Source of the DNA: Porifericola rhodea
Lineage (GTDB): Bacteria; Bacteroidota; Bacteroidia; Cytophagales; Cyclobacteriaceae
Direction of reading: 5' to 3'
DNA length: 64,000 nt
NCBI RefSeq assembly: GCF_030506305.1
Contig: NZ_CP119421.1
Location: forward strand, 2,085,501-2,149,500
In this document: piece after piece, positions 1-8,640 of the stretch
How positions within the stretch are numbered: the first letter of the stretch is position 1
How the letters are laid out: every line of letters starts with the position of its first letter
Position numbers and translations under genes: made by a program
The notes under the pieces: generated by a model
What the model saw: only the letters and a program-made list of their open reading frames with translations
Told to the model about the DNA's origin: nothing
The model's database searches: none

Positions 1-222
1 TTTGACGCTGTTAACAGCGCGAACGATCTTGACGATATTTATGATGGTGACCTTCAAGATGTTGAGGAGCGTTTGACAGGACTGCAAGTAGGACAGGTAT
101 TTGGTTTCATACTTGATGCTGGAAGAGGTGGAAATGTAGGTATTGTTAAGGTACTAGAAATCTCTGGAGATCAAGGATCTAACCGTGCTATCAGAATTGG
201 TGTAAAAACCAGAAAGCAATAA
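1..222 (+). CDS. C-terminal part of an unidentified protein
   Basis: The reading frame is open from the first base to a TAA at 220-222, giving the last 73 residues of a protein whose start lies outside the window. The visible part is acidic at first and then rich in Gly and Val, which suggests a small beta-rich domain. No family is recognised. A strong terminator follows directly, so it is the last gene of its transcript and is separate from rplS. Confidence 0.7.
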   Translation, partial: FDAVNSANDLDDIYDGDLQDVEERLTGLQVGQVFGFILDAGRGGNVGIVKVLEISGDQGSNRAIRIGVKTRKQ

Positions 223-248
223 ATAAAGCTTTTAAAAAAATGTATATG

Positions 249-276
249 AAGCTCCCAAAATCGGGAGCTTTTTTTT
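249..276 (+). terminator. Rho-independent terminator after the partial upstream gene
   Basis: An 8-bp perfect stem (AAGCTCCC with GGGAGCTT, loop AAAATC) is followed by a run of eight T. It lies 26 bp past the stop of the partial gene and ahead of the rplS promoter. Confidence 0.9.
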
Positions 277-308
277 GCCCAACGTACTGCATTCCAAAAT
301 ATTTTTCC

Positions 309-316
309 TATATTTG
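309..316 (+). promoter_or_regulatory. -7 box of the rplS promoter
   Basis: TATATTTG fits the Bacteroidota consensus TAnnTTTG exactly. It would place the transcript start near 321, giving a leader of about 37 nt before rplS. No clear -33 TTTG is visible at the usual distance. Confidence 0.6.
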
Positions 317-357
317 CAGTTCTTTTTCGGGAAGAGTATTTAAAATACAAATATATC

Positions 358-711
358 ATGAGCGATCTATTAAAGTTTATAGAGGAAGAATATCAGGAGA
401 CACGCCAAAAACATCCTGAGTTTGAGGCTGGTGATACGATCAATGTGCACGTAAAAATTACTGAGGGTAACAAAGAGCGTATTCAGCAGTTTCAGGGAGT
501 TGTAATCCAACGCCGCAACAGTAACTCTAACGGAGAGACTTTTACAGTAAGAAAAGTTTCTAACGGAATCGGAGTAGAAAGAATTTTCCCCATCTTATCT
601 CCTAGCCTAGAGAAAATAGAGGTAATTAGAAGAGGTAAGGTAAGAAGAGCAAGATTGTTTTACCTGAGAGGTCGCCAGGGTAAAGCTGCTCGTATTAAGG
701 AAAGAAGATAG
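358..711 (+). CDS. rplS: 50S ribosomal protein L19
   Basis: Encodes 117 residues, the normal length of bacterial L19, which binds 23S rRNA at the 30S-50S interface. The N-terminal half carries the family signature around residues 25-50 ([10 protein letters not shown] followed by [13 protein letters not shown]), and the basic C-terminal tail ([20 protein letters not shown]) is typical. The ATG at 358 follows a leader of about 37 nt from a TAnnTTTG box. It is monocistronic here, flanked by terminators, and is not next to trmD or rimM within the window. Identification is firm. Confidence 0.97.
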   Translation: MSDLLKFIEEEYQETRQKHPEFEAGDTINVHVKITEGNKERIQQFQGVVIQRRNSNSNGETFTVRKVSNGIGVERIFPILSPSLEKIEVIRRGKVRRARLFYLRGRQGKAARIKERR

Positions 712-734
712 TACACAAGCACTTAGCATAAATA

Positions 735-770
735 AAAACGCCATTAACAGAATTCTGTTAATGGCGTTTT
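735..770. terminator. Bidirectional terminator between rplS and the PRC-barrel gene
   Basis: A perfect 16-bp inverted repeat (AAAACGCCATTAACAG and its complement, 4-nt loop) has A-runs on one side and T-runs on the other, so it can end both rplS and the convergent gene at 776-1306. Confidence 0.92.
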
Positions 771-775
771 GTTTA

Positions 776-1306
776 TTAGCTTTTCTGTCCCCATTTCAGT
801 TTTTCGTAATCCATATCATCTGATGGATTACTATCGGGTTTGTTTTTTGGCTCTTCGCCGGTAATTTTAGCGGAGCCTTCATAACCTTCATGTGGATGGT
901 TATCCTGTGCCTCCTGCGTATATTGGCCTCCATCTACTGAAGATCCACTATTACCGGTTTCAAAGGCATTACTGCCATAATAATCTTGTAGCTTCTTAAG
1001 CTCCTCTTTGTCGTTTCCTCTAAGTTTAGAAAGATCCACTTTAGGAGCTTTTTTTACTCGTTCTGAGGCTATGCTTAAACGTACATCTGAAGACTGGGGG
1101 TTAAATCTGAGTAACTTAAAAGGTAAAGCGAGATGGTCTCCGCCTATACCAAGTATCCCTCCGCTTGACATTATTACTATTTTGGGTTGACTATCGTCCG
1201 GATCTACTAAAAAATCTTCAATCTTACCGATATGCTCTCCGGATTCATCATGTATATTACGTGATAATATATGTTCGCGGGCTGATAAATATTGCTTCAA
1301 CATCAT
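776..1306 (-). CDS. PRC-barrel domain protein
   Basis: Encodes 176 residues. Residues 10-85 form a PRC-barrel: a repeated beta pattern with ILSRNIHDESGEHIGKIEDF followed by a segment about putative stored values (LVDPDDSQPKIVIM). This fold is found in RimM and in photosynthetic reaction centre H subunits. The second half (about residues 105-176) is a hydrophilic, Gly/Asp/Asn-rich tail that looks disordered. No signal peptide is present, so it is probably cytoplasmic. The role is unknown; free-standing PRC-barrel proteins in other bacteria are often linked to stress. It ends on the terminator shared with rplS. Confidence 0.8.
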   Translation of the reverse strand: MMLKQYLSAREHILSRNIHDESGEHIGKIEDFLVDPDDSQPKIVIMSSGGILGIGGDHLALPFKLLRFNPQSSDVRLSIASERVKKAPKVDLSKLRGNDKEELKKLQDYYGSNAFETGNSGSSVDGGQYTQEAQDNHPHEGYEGSAKITGEEPKNKPDSNPSDDMDYEKLKWGQKS

Positions 1307-1379
1307 AATCTTAGTGTAAATATGGGTTAACTTTGTTACACCAATAAAACTGCCTGAAGCAAATAAAGTTTATGAGGAC

Positions 1380-1682
1380 TTAGTTCCCGTATTCGATAGT
1401 ATCTAGCTGGTTACCAGATTCATCGTACATTTTCCAGGAGCCTTTTTCCAGACCATTCTCATAACTGCCTTCCAGCGCCAGGTTTCCATTCTCATGATAA
1501 AATTTCCAGTGGCCACTTTTTTTGCCCTGCTGATAATCTCCTTCTTCCCGAACTTTGCCATTATCGTAAAAGCACTGCCAGTGGCCCTGTTGCACACCAT
1601 CTACAGTTTCTCCCTGGCAATTATCACTATTCGGAGATGCCAGAAAAGTTATAAAAAGTACGATCTGTAATATTGTTGTCAT
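1380..1682 (-). CDS. Small secreted MORN-repeat (YwqK-like) protein
   Basis: The ATG at 1682 gives a 100-residue protein opening with a hydrophobic signal peptide (MTTILQIVLFITFLAS); a longer frame to 1736 would need a TTG start and would bury that signal. The mature part has three MORN-type repeats of about 23 residues of the form GxWxxYxxNGxxxxEGxYxxGxxxG. These beta-hairpin repeats are common in Bacteroidota proteins annotated as YwqK antitoxin-like, but no toxin partner is adjacent. It is probably exported to the periplasm or envelope. Function unknown. Confidence 0.75.
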   Translation of the reverse strand: MTTILQIVLFITFLASPNSDNCQGETVDGVQQGHWQCFYDNGKVREEGDYQQGKKSGHWKFYHENGNLALEGSYENGLEKGSWKMYDESGNQLDTIEYGN

Positions 1683-1780
1683 CACAAGAGGAGCTTTGAA
1701 AACGTATATGCAATTTATACAGATCAACGTCAACAAATTACTCTCCTTCCGGGCCGAACATTACATTAGTAATAGCTTAC

Positions 1781-3190
1781 TTATAAAAGTTCATTAGCCA
1801 GATTAGCCAACTCAGAACGCTCTCCTTTTTCCAGCGTAATATGAGCATACAAGGGATGGCTTTTAATTTTATCAATCAGGTAAGAAAGTCCATTACTCTG
1901 CGAATCCAGGTAAGGAGTATCTATCTGATAAATGTCTCCGGTAAATACAATTTTAGTATTTTCTCCAGCTCTGGTAATGATTGTTTTGATTTCGTGCGGT
2001 GTAAGGTTTTGGGCTTCGTCTACTATAAAAAAGATGTTAGAAAGGCTCCTTCCTCTAATATATGCCAAAGGTGTGATTACCAGCTTTTCTGTATTAAGCA
2101 TTTCGGAGATACGCATGTGGTCTTTGTCACTCTCATGAAACTGATTTTGGATAAATTTAAGATTATCCCATAAGGGCTGCATGTAGGGGTTTAGCTTGGA
2201 CTTAATGTCTCCAGGTAAAAAGCCAATGTCTTTATTGCTTAGAGGTACTATGGGGCGAGCCAGATAAATCTGCTTGTACTCTTTCCGCTGCTCCAGGGCA
2301 CCTGCTAAAGCAAGCAGTGTTTTGCCGGTACCAGCCACCCCTTGTATAGAAACCAGCCTGACTTCCGGGTTAAGTATGGCATGTAAAGCAAAAGCTTGTT
2401 CCGCATTTTTAGGACGTATGCCGTAGGCCTGTTTTTTCTCTACCTTTTCTATACGTTGTTGTGTAGGGTTGTAATAGCAGAGGGCTGAGTTTTTGCTGCT
2501 TTTTAGTATGTAGTAGCCGTTGGCACTTACCTGCTGGGGGTTCATGAGAGTCTCTACCTCGGCGAAACCATCTTTGTACAGATCAGAAATTTTGTCGCTG
2601 TTTACCCGCTCAAAAACTGTTTTTCCACTGTAGAGGTCTGCTACATGCTTTACCTTTCCGGTTTCGTAGTCTTCTGCATTTAGGTTTAAAGATTTTGCTT
2701 TCAGGCGTAGGTTGATATCTTTAGTTACCAGAATTACTTTACGGTCAGGGTATTCTTCTTTAAGGTAAAGAGCTGCATTGAGTATTTTGTGATCAGGTTT
2801 TTTTTCATCAAAAATTTTCTCCGCATCTACCTCGCTGTCGGGTGCCATAATTACTTTAAAGGAGCCTTTAGATTTGCCATTTAAAGGTATCCAGTCTAGT
2901 AGTGTATGGTCTTCGGAGAGTTGATCTATGATTCGAATAAACTCCCGAGCTTCAAAGTTTCTTGTATCACTACCTTTTTTAAATTGGTCTAGCTCTTCCA
3001 GTATTGTAATAGGAATGCCTACGTCATGCTCATCAAAATGCATGATAGCATCATGATCGTATAAAATTACGGAAGTATCTAAAACAAATATTTTTTTCTG
3101 CTTGACCCGGGTATTTCTGGTAGTGGTTTTAGTCTTTTTTGCTGTAGTTGCAGGAGTAGTGCTGCTTTTCTTTCTTGTGCTGGTAGCCAT
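1781..3190 (-). CDS. PIN domain - PhoH family ATPase
   Basis: Encodes 469 residues with the two-domain layout of the PhoH2/YlaK class. After a Lys/Thr-rich N-terminus, a PIN ribonuclease domain covers about residues 34-185, with putative metal-binding acids in FVLDTS (D38), the ILEEL segment (E65) and TKDIN (D158). The PhoH helicase-like ATPase covers about 260-469, with Walker A GVAGTGKT at 284-291, Walker B FFIVDEAQN near 387-395 and a TGD motif at 418-420. Such proteins are believed to unwind and cut RNA. It is in a minus-strand run but separated from its neighbours by about 100 bp on each side. Confidence 0.93.
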   Translation of the reverse strand: MATSTRKKSSTTPATTAKKTKTTTRNTRVKQKKIFVLDTSVILYDHDAIMHFDEHDVGIPITILEELDQFKKGSDTRNFEAREFIRIIDQLSEDHTLLDWIPLNGKSKGSFKVIMAPDSEVDAEKIFDEKKPDHKILNAALYLKEEYPDRKVILVTKDINLRLKAKSLNLNAEDYETGKVKHVADLYSGKTVFERVNSDKISDLYKDGFAEVETLMNPQQVSANGYYILKSSKNSALCYYNPTQQRIEKVEKKQAYGIRPKNAEQAFALHAILNPEVRLVSIQGVAGTGKTLLALAGALEQRKEYKQIYLARPIVPLSNKDIGFLPGDIKSKLNPYMQPLWDNLKFIQNQFHESDKDHMRISEMLNTEKLVITPLAYIRGRSLSNIFFIVDEAQNLTPHEIKTIITRAGENTKIVFTGDIYQIDTPYLDSQSNGLSYLIDKIKSHPLYAHITLEKGERSELANLANELL

Positions 3191-3289
3191 AAAGTGTAAA
3201 TACTAAAGCTTCGTAAAAAATAGTACTATTAGTCTACATCCATACTAAAGCAAGTGCTCTAACTGATGTATCTAAATGTAAAGATTATC

Positions 3290-3976
3290 TTACGAAAATT
3301 TTAGCATAAAAATATCTTCTTTCTCCTTCGGGATAATTTTGAGTACATTGGCCAATACCAAAAGCACCAAGGTTTGTGATGCTCTGAAACGTGGTAGGCG
3401 AGCCAACTTTGTAAACTCCGAAAGTGTAATCTGGGAATGTTGTTCCAGATATTCCATCAGTAGCTTCTCTTTTTCGCCAAAAGTAAACTGCATGTCGCGA
3501 GGCTTGCGGGCTCTTTTAAGAATCTTCCATACCTCAGAGCTGGCTTGCAGACTTTTATCTTCGTAGCGAACATATGCTTTGCCCTTATGCTGTCGTACTT
3601 GCTTTTTTTTAGGCGGAGCAGCCTGTTTTTTATAGCCTTCGTTTAGTACATAGTGGGGCTTGCGTTCGCTTTCTTTAATTTTATAATGGACTACCGACTT
3701 GTGGCCATTAATTTTTACTACTTCAATATCATACTCCATTTTTGGGCGGCACCACTGCTGTATAGCCTTCTCAAGTACAAAGATCTCTTCGTCGGCAAAT
3801 TTGATACCGGGAATATTACCATTATCATCTACACCAATAAGCAGGTGGCCACCTTTGGTATTGGCAAAGGCTACTATTTCTTTCAAGATTTTTTCAGGAT
3901 GCGCTACTTTGCGCTTAAACTCTATGTGCTCTCCTTCCCCACTGTTAACCAACCTCTGAATTTCCTGCATAGACAT
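3290..3976 (-). CDS. AlbA_2/Schlafen-type ATP-binding protein with a C-terminal helical domain
   Basis: Encodes 228 residues. Residues about 10-125 match the AlbA_2 (Schlafen AAA_4) domain: GEGEHIEFKR at 13-22, then KEIVAFANTKGGHLLIGVDD and NGNIPGI. A basic patch (KKQAAPPKKKQVRQHKGKA) and a C-terminal region resembling a winged helix (about 165-228) follow. The family is linked to nucleic-acid binding, but its cellular role is open. A TAnnTTTG box lies only 7 nt upstream of the ATG at 3976, so the mRNA may be leaderless; an ATG two codons later at 3970 is the alternative start. Confidence 0.82.
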   Translation of the reverse strand: MSMQEIQRLVNSGEGEHIEFKRKVAHPEKILKEIVAFANTKGGHLLIGVDDNGNIPGIKFADEEIFVLEKAIQQWCRPKMEYDIEVVKINGHKSVVHYKIKESERKPHYVLNEGYKKQAAPPKKKQVRQHKGKAYVRYEDKSLQASSEVWKILKRARKPRDMQFTFGEKEKLLMEYLEQHSQITLSEFTKLARLPRFRASQTLVLLVLANVLKIIPKEKEDIFMLKFS

Positions 3977-3983
3977 GACCTAT

Positions 3984-3991
3984 CAAAATTA
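3984..3991 (-). promoter_or_regulatory. -7 box very close to the AlbA_2 gene start
   Basis: On the minus strand the sequence reads TAATTTTG, an exact TAnnTTTG match. Its last base is 8 nt from the A of the start codon at 3976, which predicts a transcript starting at or next to the ATG. No -33 TTTG is seen. Confidence 0.5.
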
Positions 3992-4064
3992 TATGATTGA
4001 AGTAAAGCAGAGCCACCATTATAGGGTGACTCTAATTTAATGATAGTGGATGGTCAGTATTCGG

Positions 4065-5582
4065 CTATTCGTCAAAGTCGTCCTCATCGCCAAGGTCAGG
4101 CATAGAGAACATACTACTCAGTAAATCTTTGAACTGAGTGCCGGCAGTTAGCTGCTTTTTGCTTAGCTGGCTGTATTCTGCCAATCCATGCAGGGCAAAC
4201 TCCATCAAAAACAAACGGGTAGGTTCATCCAGACCTTTATGATGTTTTTTTACTAGATCTTCTAAACCGGGCACTGCCTTCAGGCGCTTTTTGTACTCCT
4301 TATTGCTTAGGTCATTCAGCATATCTACCTCATTCCCTTCTCCAAACCATTCTACAATATCTTTATAGGGGTTTTGGTCTTTTTGCTTACGCTTGTCATC
4401 CGGGTTAGGGAAGTACTGTAGAAACTGAGTACGTATAGCTTTACCCACCAGATTATGCGCTACTATACCGGGGCCTTCCTGCTCTCCTTCATAAACAAGC
4501 TCTACCTTACCCGTAATAGAAGGGATAACGCCTACAAAATCTGATACTCTGATAAAGGTATCCTCTTCATCGTTTAAGAGTGTACGACGTTCGGCAGCGC
4601 TCATAAGGTTTTCAAAAGCAGAAATAGTGAGGCGGGCAGACACACCGCTTTTTTCGTCTACGTACTCACTTTCTCGGGCTTCAAACGCTACCTGTTCTAT
4701 AAGGTCTTGAGCCAGCTCAGTAAGTCGTATTTTTGCCTGCTGAGGCGCTTTGATTTTTGCTTCCTGGCTGGTAATTTTCTTACTAATTTCCAGGCTACGC
4801 GGATAGTGAGTTATAATCTGGCTGTCAATACGGTCTTTTAATGGAGTAACGATACTCCCTCTATTGGTGTAGTCCTCAGGGTTAGCGGTAAACACAAATT
4901 GAATATCTAGCGGTAGCCTTACTTTGAACCCACGGATCTGAATGTCTCCTTCCTGCAAAATATTGAATAAAGCTACCTGAATACGGGCTTGCAGGTCAGG
5001 AAGCTCATTAATGACAAAGATTGAACGGTGCGACCTGGGTATGAGGCCGTAGTGAATTACTCGCTCATCTGAGTATGGTAACTTAAGCGAAGCGGCTTTA
5101 ATAGGGTCGGTGTCGCCTATAAGATCAGCCACCGATACATCGGGTGTAGCCAGCTTCTCTGCATAGCGATCAGAGCGATGTACCCAACTGATAGGTGTGC
5201 TATCTCCATGTTCTTCTAGCGTTTGTCTGCCAAAGTATGATAACGGTTGTAGAGGGTCATCGTTTAGTTCTGAACCTTTAATAACGGGCATATACTCATC
5301 TAATAGCTCTACCATCATACGAGCTATTTTAGTTTTAGCCTGTCCTCTTAGCCCCAGCAATATTATATTGTGCATAGAGAGAATAGCGCGTTCCATGTCT
5401 GGAATCACAGACTCCTCATATCCCCAGATGCCTTCAAATACCTTCTCCTTTTTACGAAGGCGGTAGATCAGGTTATCTCTCAGCTCTTGCTTAATAGAAC
5501 GAGGCTCGTAGCCACTTGCTTTGAGTTCTCCCAGTGTATGTATTTTCAGAAGTTTTTCAGACGGGATGTCCTGGTATTTCAT
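4065..5582 (-). CDS. MoxR/magnesium-chelatase-type AAA+ ATPase
   Basis: Encodes 505 residues. Walker A is GLRGQAKT at 77-84. The Walker B strand reads IFVINELPDL at 188-197, with Asn192 where most AAA+ proteins have Asp. Sensor 1 is the TANPEDYTNRG region (232-242), and LKDRIDSQI (about 248-256) supplies an Arg-finger candidate. About 140 further residues form a helical C-terminus ending in an acidic tail. It belongs to the MoxR/BchI branch, which works with VWA-domain partners to remodel proteins or insert metals. The gene just upstream (5683-6786) encodes such a VWA protein on the same strand, so the two probably act together. The client is unknown. Confidence 0.87.
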   Translation of the reverse strand: MKYQDIPSEKLLKIHTLGELKASGYEPRSIKQELRDNLIYRLRKKEKVFEGIWGYEESVIPDMERAILSMHNIILLGLRGQAKTKIARMMVELLDEYMPVIKGSELNDDPLQPLSYFGRQTLEEHGDSTPISWVHRSDRYAEKLATPDVSVADLIGDTDPIKAASLKLPYSDERVIHYGLIPRSHRSIFVINELPDLQARIQVALFNILQEGDIQIRGFKVRLPLDIQFVFTANPEDYTNRGSIVTPLKDRIDSQIITHYPRSLEISKKITSQEAKIKAPQQAKIRLTELAQDLIEQVAFEARESEYVDEKSGVSARLTISAFENLMSAAERRTLLNDEEDTFIRVSDFVGVIPSITGKVELVYEGEQEGPGIVAHNLVGKAIRTQFLQYFPNPDDKRKQKDQNPYKDIVEWFGEGNEVDMLNDLSNKEYKKRLKAVPGLEDLVKKHHKGLDEPTRLFLMEFALHGLAEYSQLSKKQLTAGTQFKDLLSSMFSMPDLGDEDDFDE

Positions 5583-5682
5583 TGAAGTTTGATGTTAAAG
5601 GTGAAAAAGTCTCAGGCTTACAAAAAGATATAGGTTCTTTAAGAAAAGAAGAATCTAATCATAAAAATTTTACCTGAAACTA

Positions 5683-6786
5683 CTATTTAAAGTTCTTGCG
5701 ACGGTTTCTTCGGTAGTCTTCAAAAATAAGATTGCCAAGGCCTTTCAGGCTACTGTAGTAAGCATTGCCATTGTTAACTTCGGTAAATTTTTGCACAAAT
5801 TGCTTTAGGTAAGGGTCAGAAGCAATCATAAAAGTAGTGACAGGAATTCCGATTCTGCGGCACTGCGCGCCCAGGTTAAGGGTTTTGTTCAGGATTTTGC
5901 TATCCAGTCCAAAACTGTTTTTGTAATATTTGATCCCCTGCTTCAGGCAGGTAGGCTTACCATCCGTAATCATAAAAATCTGCTTGTTTTTGGTTTTACG
6001 GCGGCGGAGTATATCCATAGCCAGTTCAAGTCCAGCCACCGTATTGGTATGGTAAGGCCCTACTTTAAGGTACGGCAAATCTTTGATCTGAATCTGCCAG
6101 GCATCATTTCCAAATACGATAATATCCAGCGTATCTTTTTTGTACTTGGTAGTAATTAATTCGGCCAGTGCCATAGCTACTTTTTTGGCAGGGGTAATTC
6201 TATCCTCACCGTATAAAATCATGGAGTGAGAGATATCTATCATGAGTACAGTGGATGTTTGCGTTTTGTACTCGGTATCATTGACTTCCAGGTCGCCCTC
6301 GGTCAGCATAAAGTTGCCCAACCCGTGGTTAATCTGCGCGTTACGGATAGAGTCTGTCATGGCAATCTGCTCGAGAGAGTCTCCAAACTGATAATCCCGA
6401 CGATCGGTACTGGCTTCATCACCACTTCCACTAAAAGTAGTTTTGTGGTTGCCCTGACCTGATTTCTTGAGTTTCCCGAAAATTTCTTCCAGTGCGCTTT
6501 TTCGTATAGATCGCTCCGTTTTGGCGGTGGTATCAAAAGACCCGTCGGAGTTCTCATCAGCTATATAACCTTTATCTTTGAGATCCTGAATGAAGTCTCC
6601 CATTCCATAATCTTCTGTGGTAATATTGTACTGATTATCCAGGCTAGTCATCCACTGCAATGTCTCATTTACATCGCCAGAGGTGATTACCATCAGTTCC
6701 ATAAATATTTTAAGCAGTTGGTCAAATGTACTTTGTCCTTCCTGTTGGGGGTCGGGTTGGTAGTCGGTAAATCGGTATCCTAACAT
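5683..6786 (-). CDS. VWA-domain protein, partner of the adjacent MoxR-like ATPase
   Basis: Encodes 367 residues without signal peptide or membrane segment. About 175 N-terminal residues are helical and hydrophilic. The von Willebrand A domain (about 178-360) has an intact MIDAS: DISHS at 184-188, a Thr in the HTNTVAG loop near 247-249, and TDGKPT at 274-279. A cytoplasmic VWA beside a BchI/MoxR ATPase parallels the BchI-BchD and MoxR-CoxE type pairs, where the VWA protein links client and ATPase. The gap to the ATPase gene is 100 bp, so they are likely co-transcribed. Confidence 0.87.
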   Translation of the reverse strand: MLGYRFTDYQPDPQQEGQSTFDQLLKIFMELMVITSGDVNETLQWMTSLDNQYNITTEDYGMGDFIQDLKDKGYIADENSDGSFDTTAKTERSIRKSALEEIFGKLKKSGQGNHKTTFSGSGDEASTDRRDYQFGDSLEQIAMTDSIRNAQINHGLGNFMLTEGDLEVNDTEYKTQTSTVLMIDISHSMILYGEDRITPAKKVAMALAELITTKYKKDTLDIIVFGNDAWQIQIKDLPYLKVGPYHTNTVAGLELAMDILRRRKTKNKQIFMITDGKPTCLKQGIKYYKNSFGLDSKILNKTLNLGAQCRRIGIPVTTFMIASDPYLKQFVQKFTEVNNGNAYYSSLKGLGNLIFEDYRRNRRKNFK

Positions 6787-7054
6787 ATTTGCAAAACCTT
6801 AAAAATGTCTGTTTTGTTCTTTTACCTTTCTATAACGGAAAAGAGGAGAAAGGCCTTCGTTGTAGCTACATTTATTTGCGCTGGGTATTAAAATATTCAA
6901 TCAGGATGATTTCGCAAAATGTAGTGCGTGAACTGAACAAAACGTAGATGTATAAACTTTATGCCTAGACTTTTACGCAGCATAGTGCGCAATGTTTTGT
7001 AGATAATACGAGGTTTGTGCGGTAAAAAGAACAAAATGTTTTATAGGAGTTGAG

Positions 7055-8317
7055 CTATAAAACTCGCTCCAGGCGAAACGATTTTTTAAGCACTTTGCCA
7101 TTGCGTAATACTCTTACTCTAATTTTTTTTCCAGGTTTTTTGTGGACAAAGGCGCTGTACAGTCCCAGATTTAATTCCGGTGGGCGCCGGCCATTGATTG
7201 AGAGAATCATATCTCCCTCCCGAAGGCCTGCACGCTGGGCAGGAGTATCTGCCGTAATTTTGGAGATGTATAGCAAACTAAGCAATGGGCCCGTAGCAAT
7301 AAGCTCCATTCCACTCATATTATATTCAAAGTCTTTACCGTAGAGGCGGTTTTTCTTGAGGTACATCTTCTGGTTAGCATAGTCAAATACTACCCGAAAC
7401 CGCTTAAGTATGGAGCCGCCGATATTTCCGTTATGCAAGGTTCTGGACTGTGAAGGTAAGAGCAGGCTGCTATCTTCAGGAAAAGAAGTAATGATACCCT
7501 CTAACTCATAATCAGCCATTTTTAGATTGTCAACTCTTGCCATAGCACCATAAATCTCTCCGCTGAGTCCACGGCCCAGATAGCCTTCCAGCCGCTTATC
7601 TGGCACTTTAATCCGGGGGTGGGAGCCTGTATTTAACAGCAGGGAATGGCTGGCTCCGGTATCCACCATTAGTTTTACTTGTACATACACACTATCGTTA
7701 ATTTGGAGTTGAAGATTACTGAGGTAAGGCTTAGTATCTTCTATTGTCATGTCTAACTCACGATAAGAGCGGCGTGGTTTAAAGTGTTCCGGGCGGTGGA
7801 GTATAAGGTTTTGAGTAGAATAATCTACCTCTACCACAAAGCGGCTAAATAATTCGTAGCCTAATATACCATGTATGCGTACACCCAGGTGGTTATCCAA
7901 CTGAAGGTAGTCTTCCTGCAAAACCAGCATCGCGTTACCCTCGGCTTCTACTCCCTCAGGAAGTGTAAAAGAAACATTATTACTGACAAACGCACTCACC
8001 TGCCCCTCTTTACCCGCTCCCAACAGGTGTATTACCCTATCATTGGGGCTGGGAATACCTTCTACATAAAGGTCGTTAGTTAAAATAGCAGTACGAACTC
8101 CAGTGTCCAGTATGAATTTAAGCTCTTCTTCGCCTTCATTGATCTGTACAGGTACCACAATCAGGTTGCTGTGCATCTCAAAAGGAATCTCTACGCGTTT
8201 AATCCTTTTATTAACAATACGAAACCCCCGGTATACAAACTGCCCGTACACAGCATGCGATAAAGCCCCTCCACAGGTCAGAATAATTAGGAGGGTATAT
8301 CGTTTTATCCATTTCAT
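7055..8317 (-). CDS. Exported retropepsin-like aspartyl protease with a C-terminal PDZ domain
   Basis: The ATG at 8317 gives 420 residues beginning with a signal peptide (MKWIKRYTLLIILTCGGALS); a start further upstream would add 28 unlikely residues. Two retropepsin-like halves carry the active-site motifs FILDTGVRT and LMVDTGASH, both with the D-T-G triad. A PDZ domain near the C-terminus contains AQRAGLREGDMILSINGR. The layout matches periplasmic aspartyl protease-PDZ proteins common in Bacteroidota, thought to process or sense envelope proteins. Substrate unknown. About 270 bp separate it from the VWA gene. Confidence 0.88.
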   Translation of the reverse strand: MKWIKRYTLLIILTCGGALSHAVYGQFVYRGFRIVNKRIKRVEIPFEMHSNLIVVPVQINEGEEELKFILDTGVRTAILTNDLYVEGIPSPNDRVIHLLGAGKEGQVSAFVSNNVSFTLPEGVEAEGNAMLVLQEDYLQLDNHLGVRIHGILGYELFSRFVVEVDYSTQNLILHRPEHFKPRRSYRELDMTIEDTKPYLSNLQLQINDSVYVQVKLMVDTGASHSLLLNTGSHPRIKVPDKRLEGYLGRGLSGEIYGAMARVDNLKMADYELEGIITSFPEDSSLLLPSQSRTLHNGNIGGSILKRFRVVFDYANQKMYLKKNRLYGKDFEYNMSGMELIATGPLLSLLYISKITADTPAQRAGLREGDMILSINGRRPPELNLGLYSAFVHKKPGKKIRVRVLRNGKVLKKSFRLERVL

Positions 8318-8604
8318 ACGCTTTGGGGCGAGCCGGAAAATTACAGGGTTAATGTGCTGAGTGTCAGAATAAATACTACACGTAAAGTCTGTATATAACA
8401 AATATTTAGAAGAAAAAATTACGGTCTTGGTAGAGTTTCAGTAAGCTTATATCCAGCTGCTATATTTTTAGGAACCGCCACTTTATAAAACATAGGTGAG
8501 AACTTCTGCTAGATATGCAACCTCTTAATAAATAAACAGGCAAACGCTTAAGGAGTTTACAAAGACTATCGTAATGGTATGAGAGAAAAAAAGAATGAAT
8601 TTTT
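8318..8604. other. Divergent intergenic region
   Basis: About 290 bp between the protease gene (minus) and the HupE-like gene (plus). I see the plus-strand -7 box at 8605 just beyond it, but no gene, RNA, repeat or clear minus-strand promoter. Confidence 0.5.
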
Positions 8605-8612
8605 TAGATTTG
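8605..8612 (+). promoter_or_regulatory. -7 box of the HupE/UreJ-like gene
   Basis: TAGATTTG fits TAnnTTTG and lies 28 bp before the ATG at 8641. No -33 TTTG is evident. Confidence 0.5.
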
Positions 8613-8640
8613 CGATTCACATTAGCCTATACCTAAGTTT

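Noticed and set aside
4065-6786. Magnesium chelatase for chlorophyll synthesis
   Set aside because: The ATPase is of the chelatase/MoxR class, but no BchH-type subunit or pigment gene is present, so a chaperone-type role fits better.
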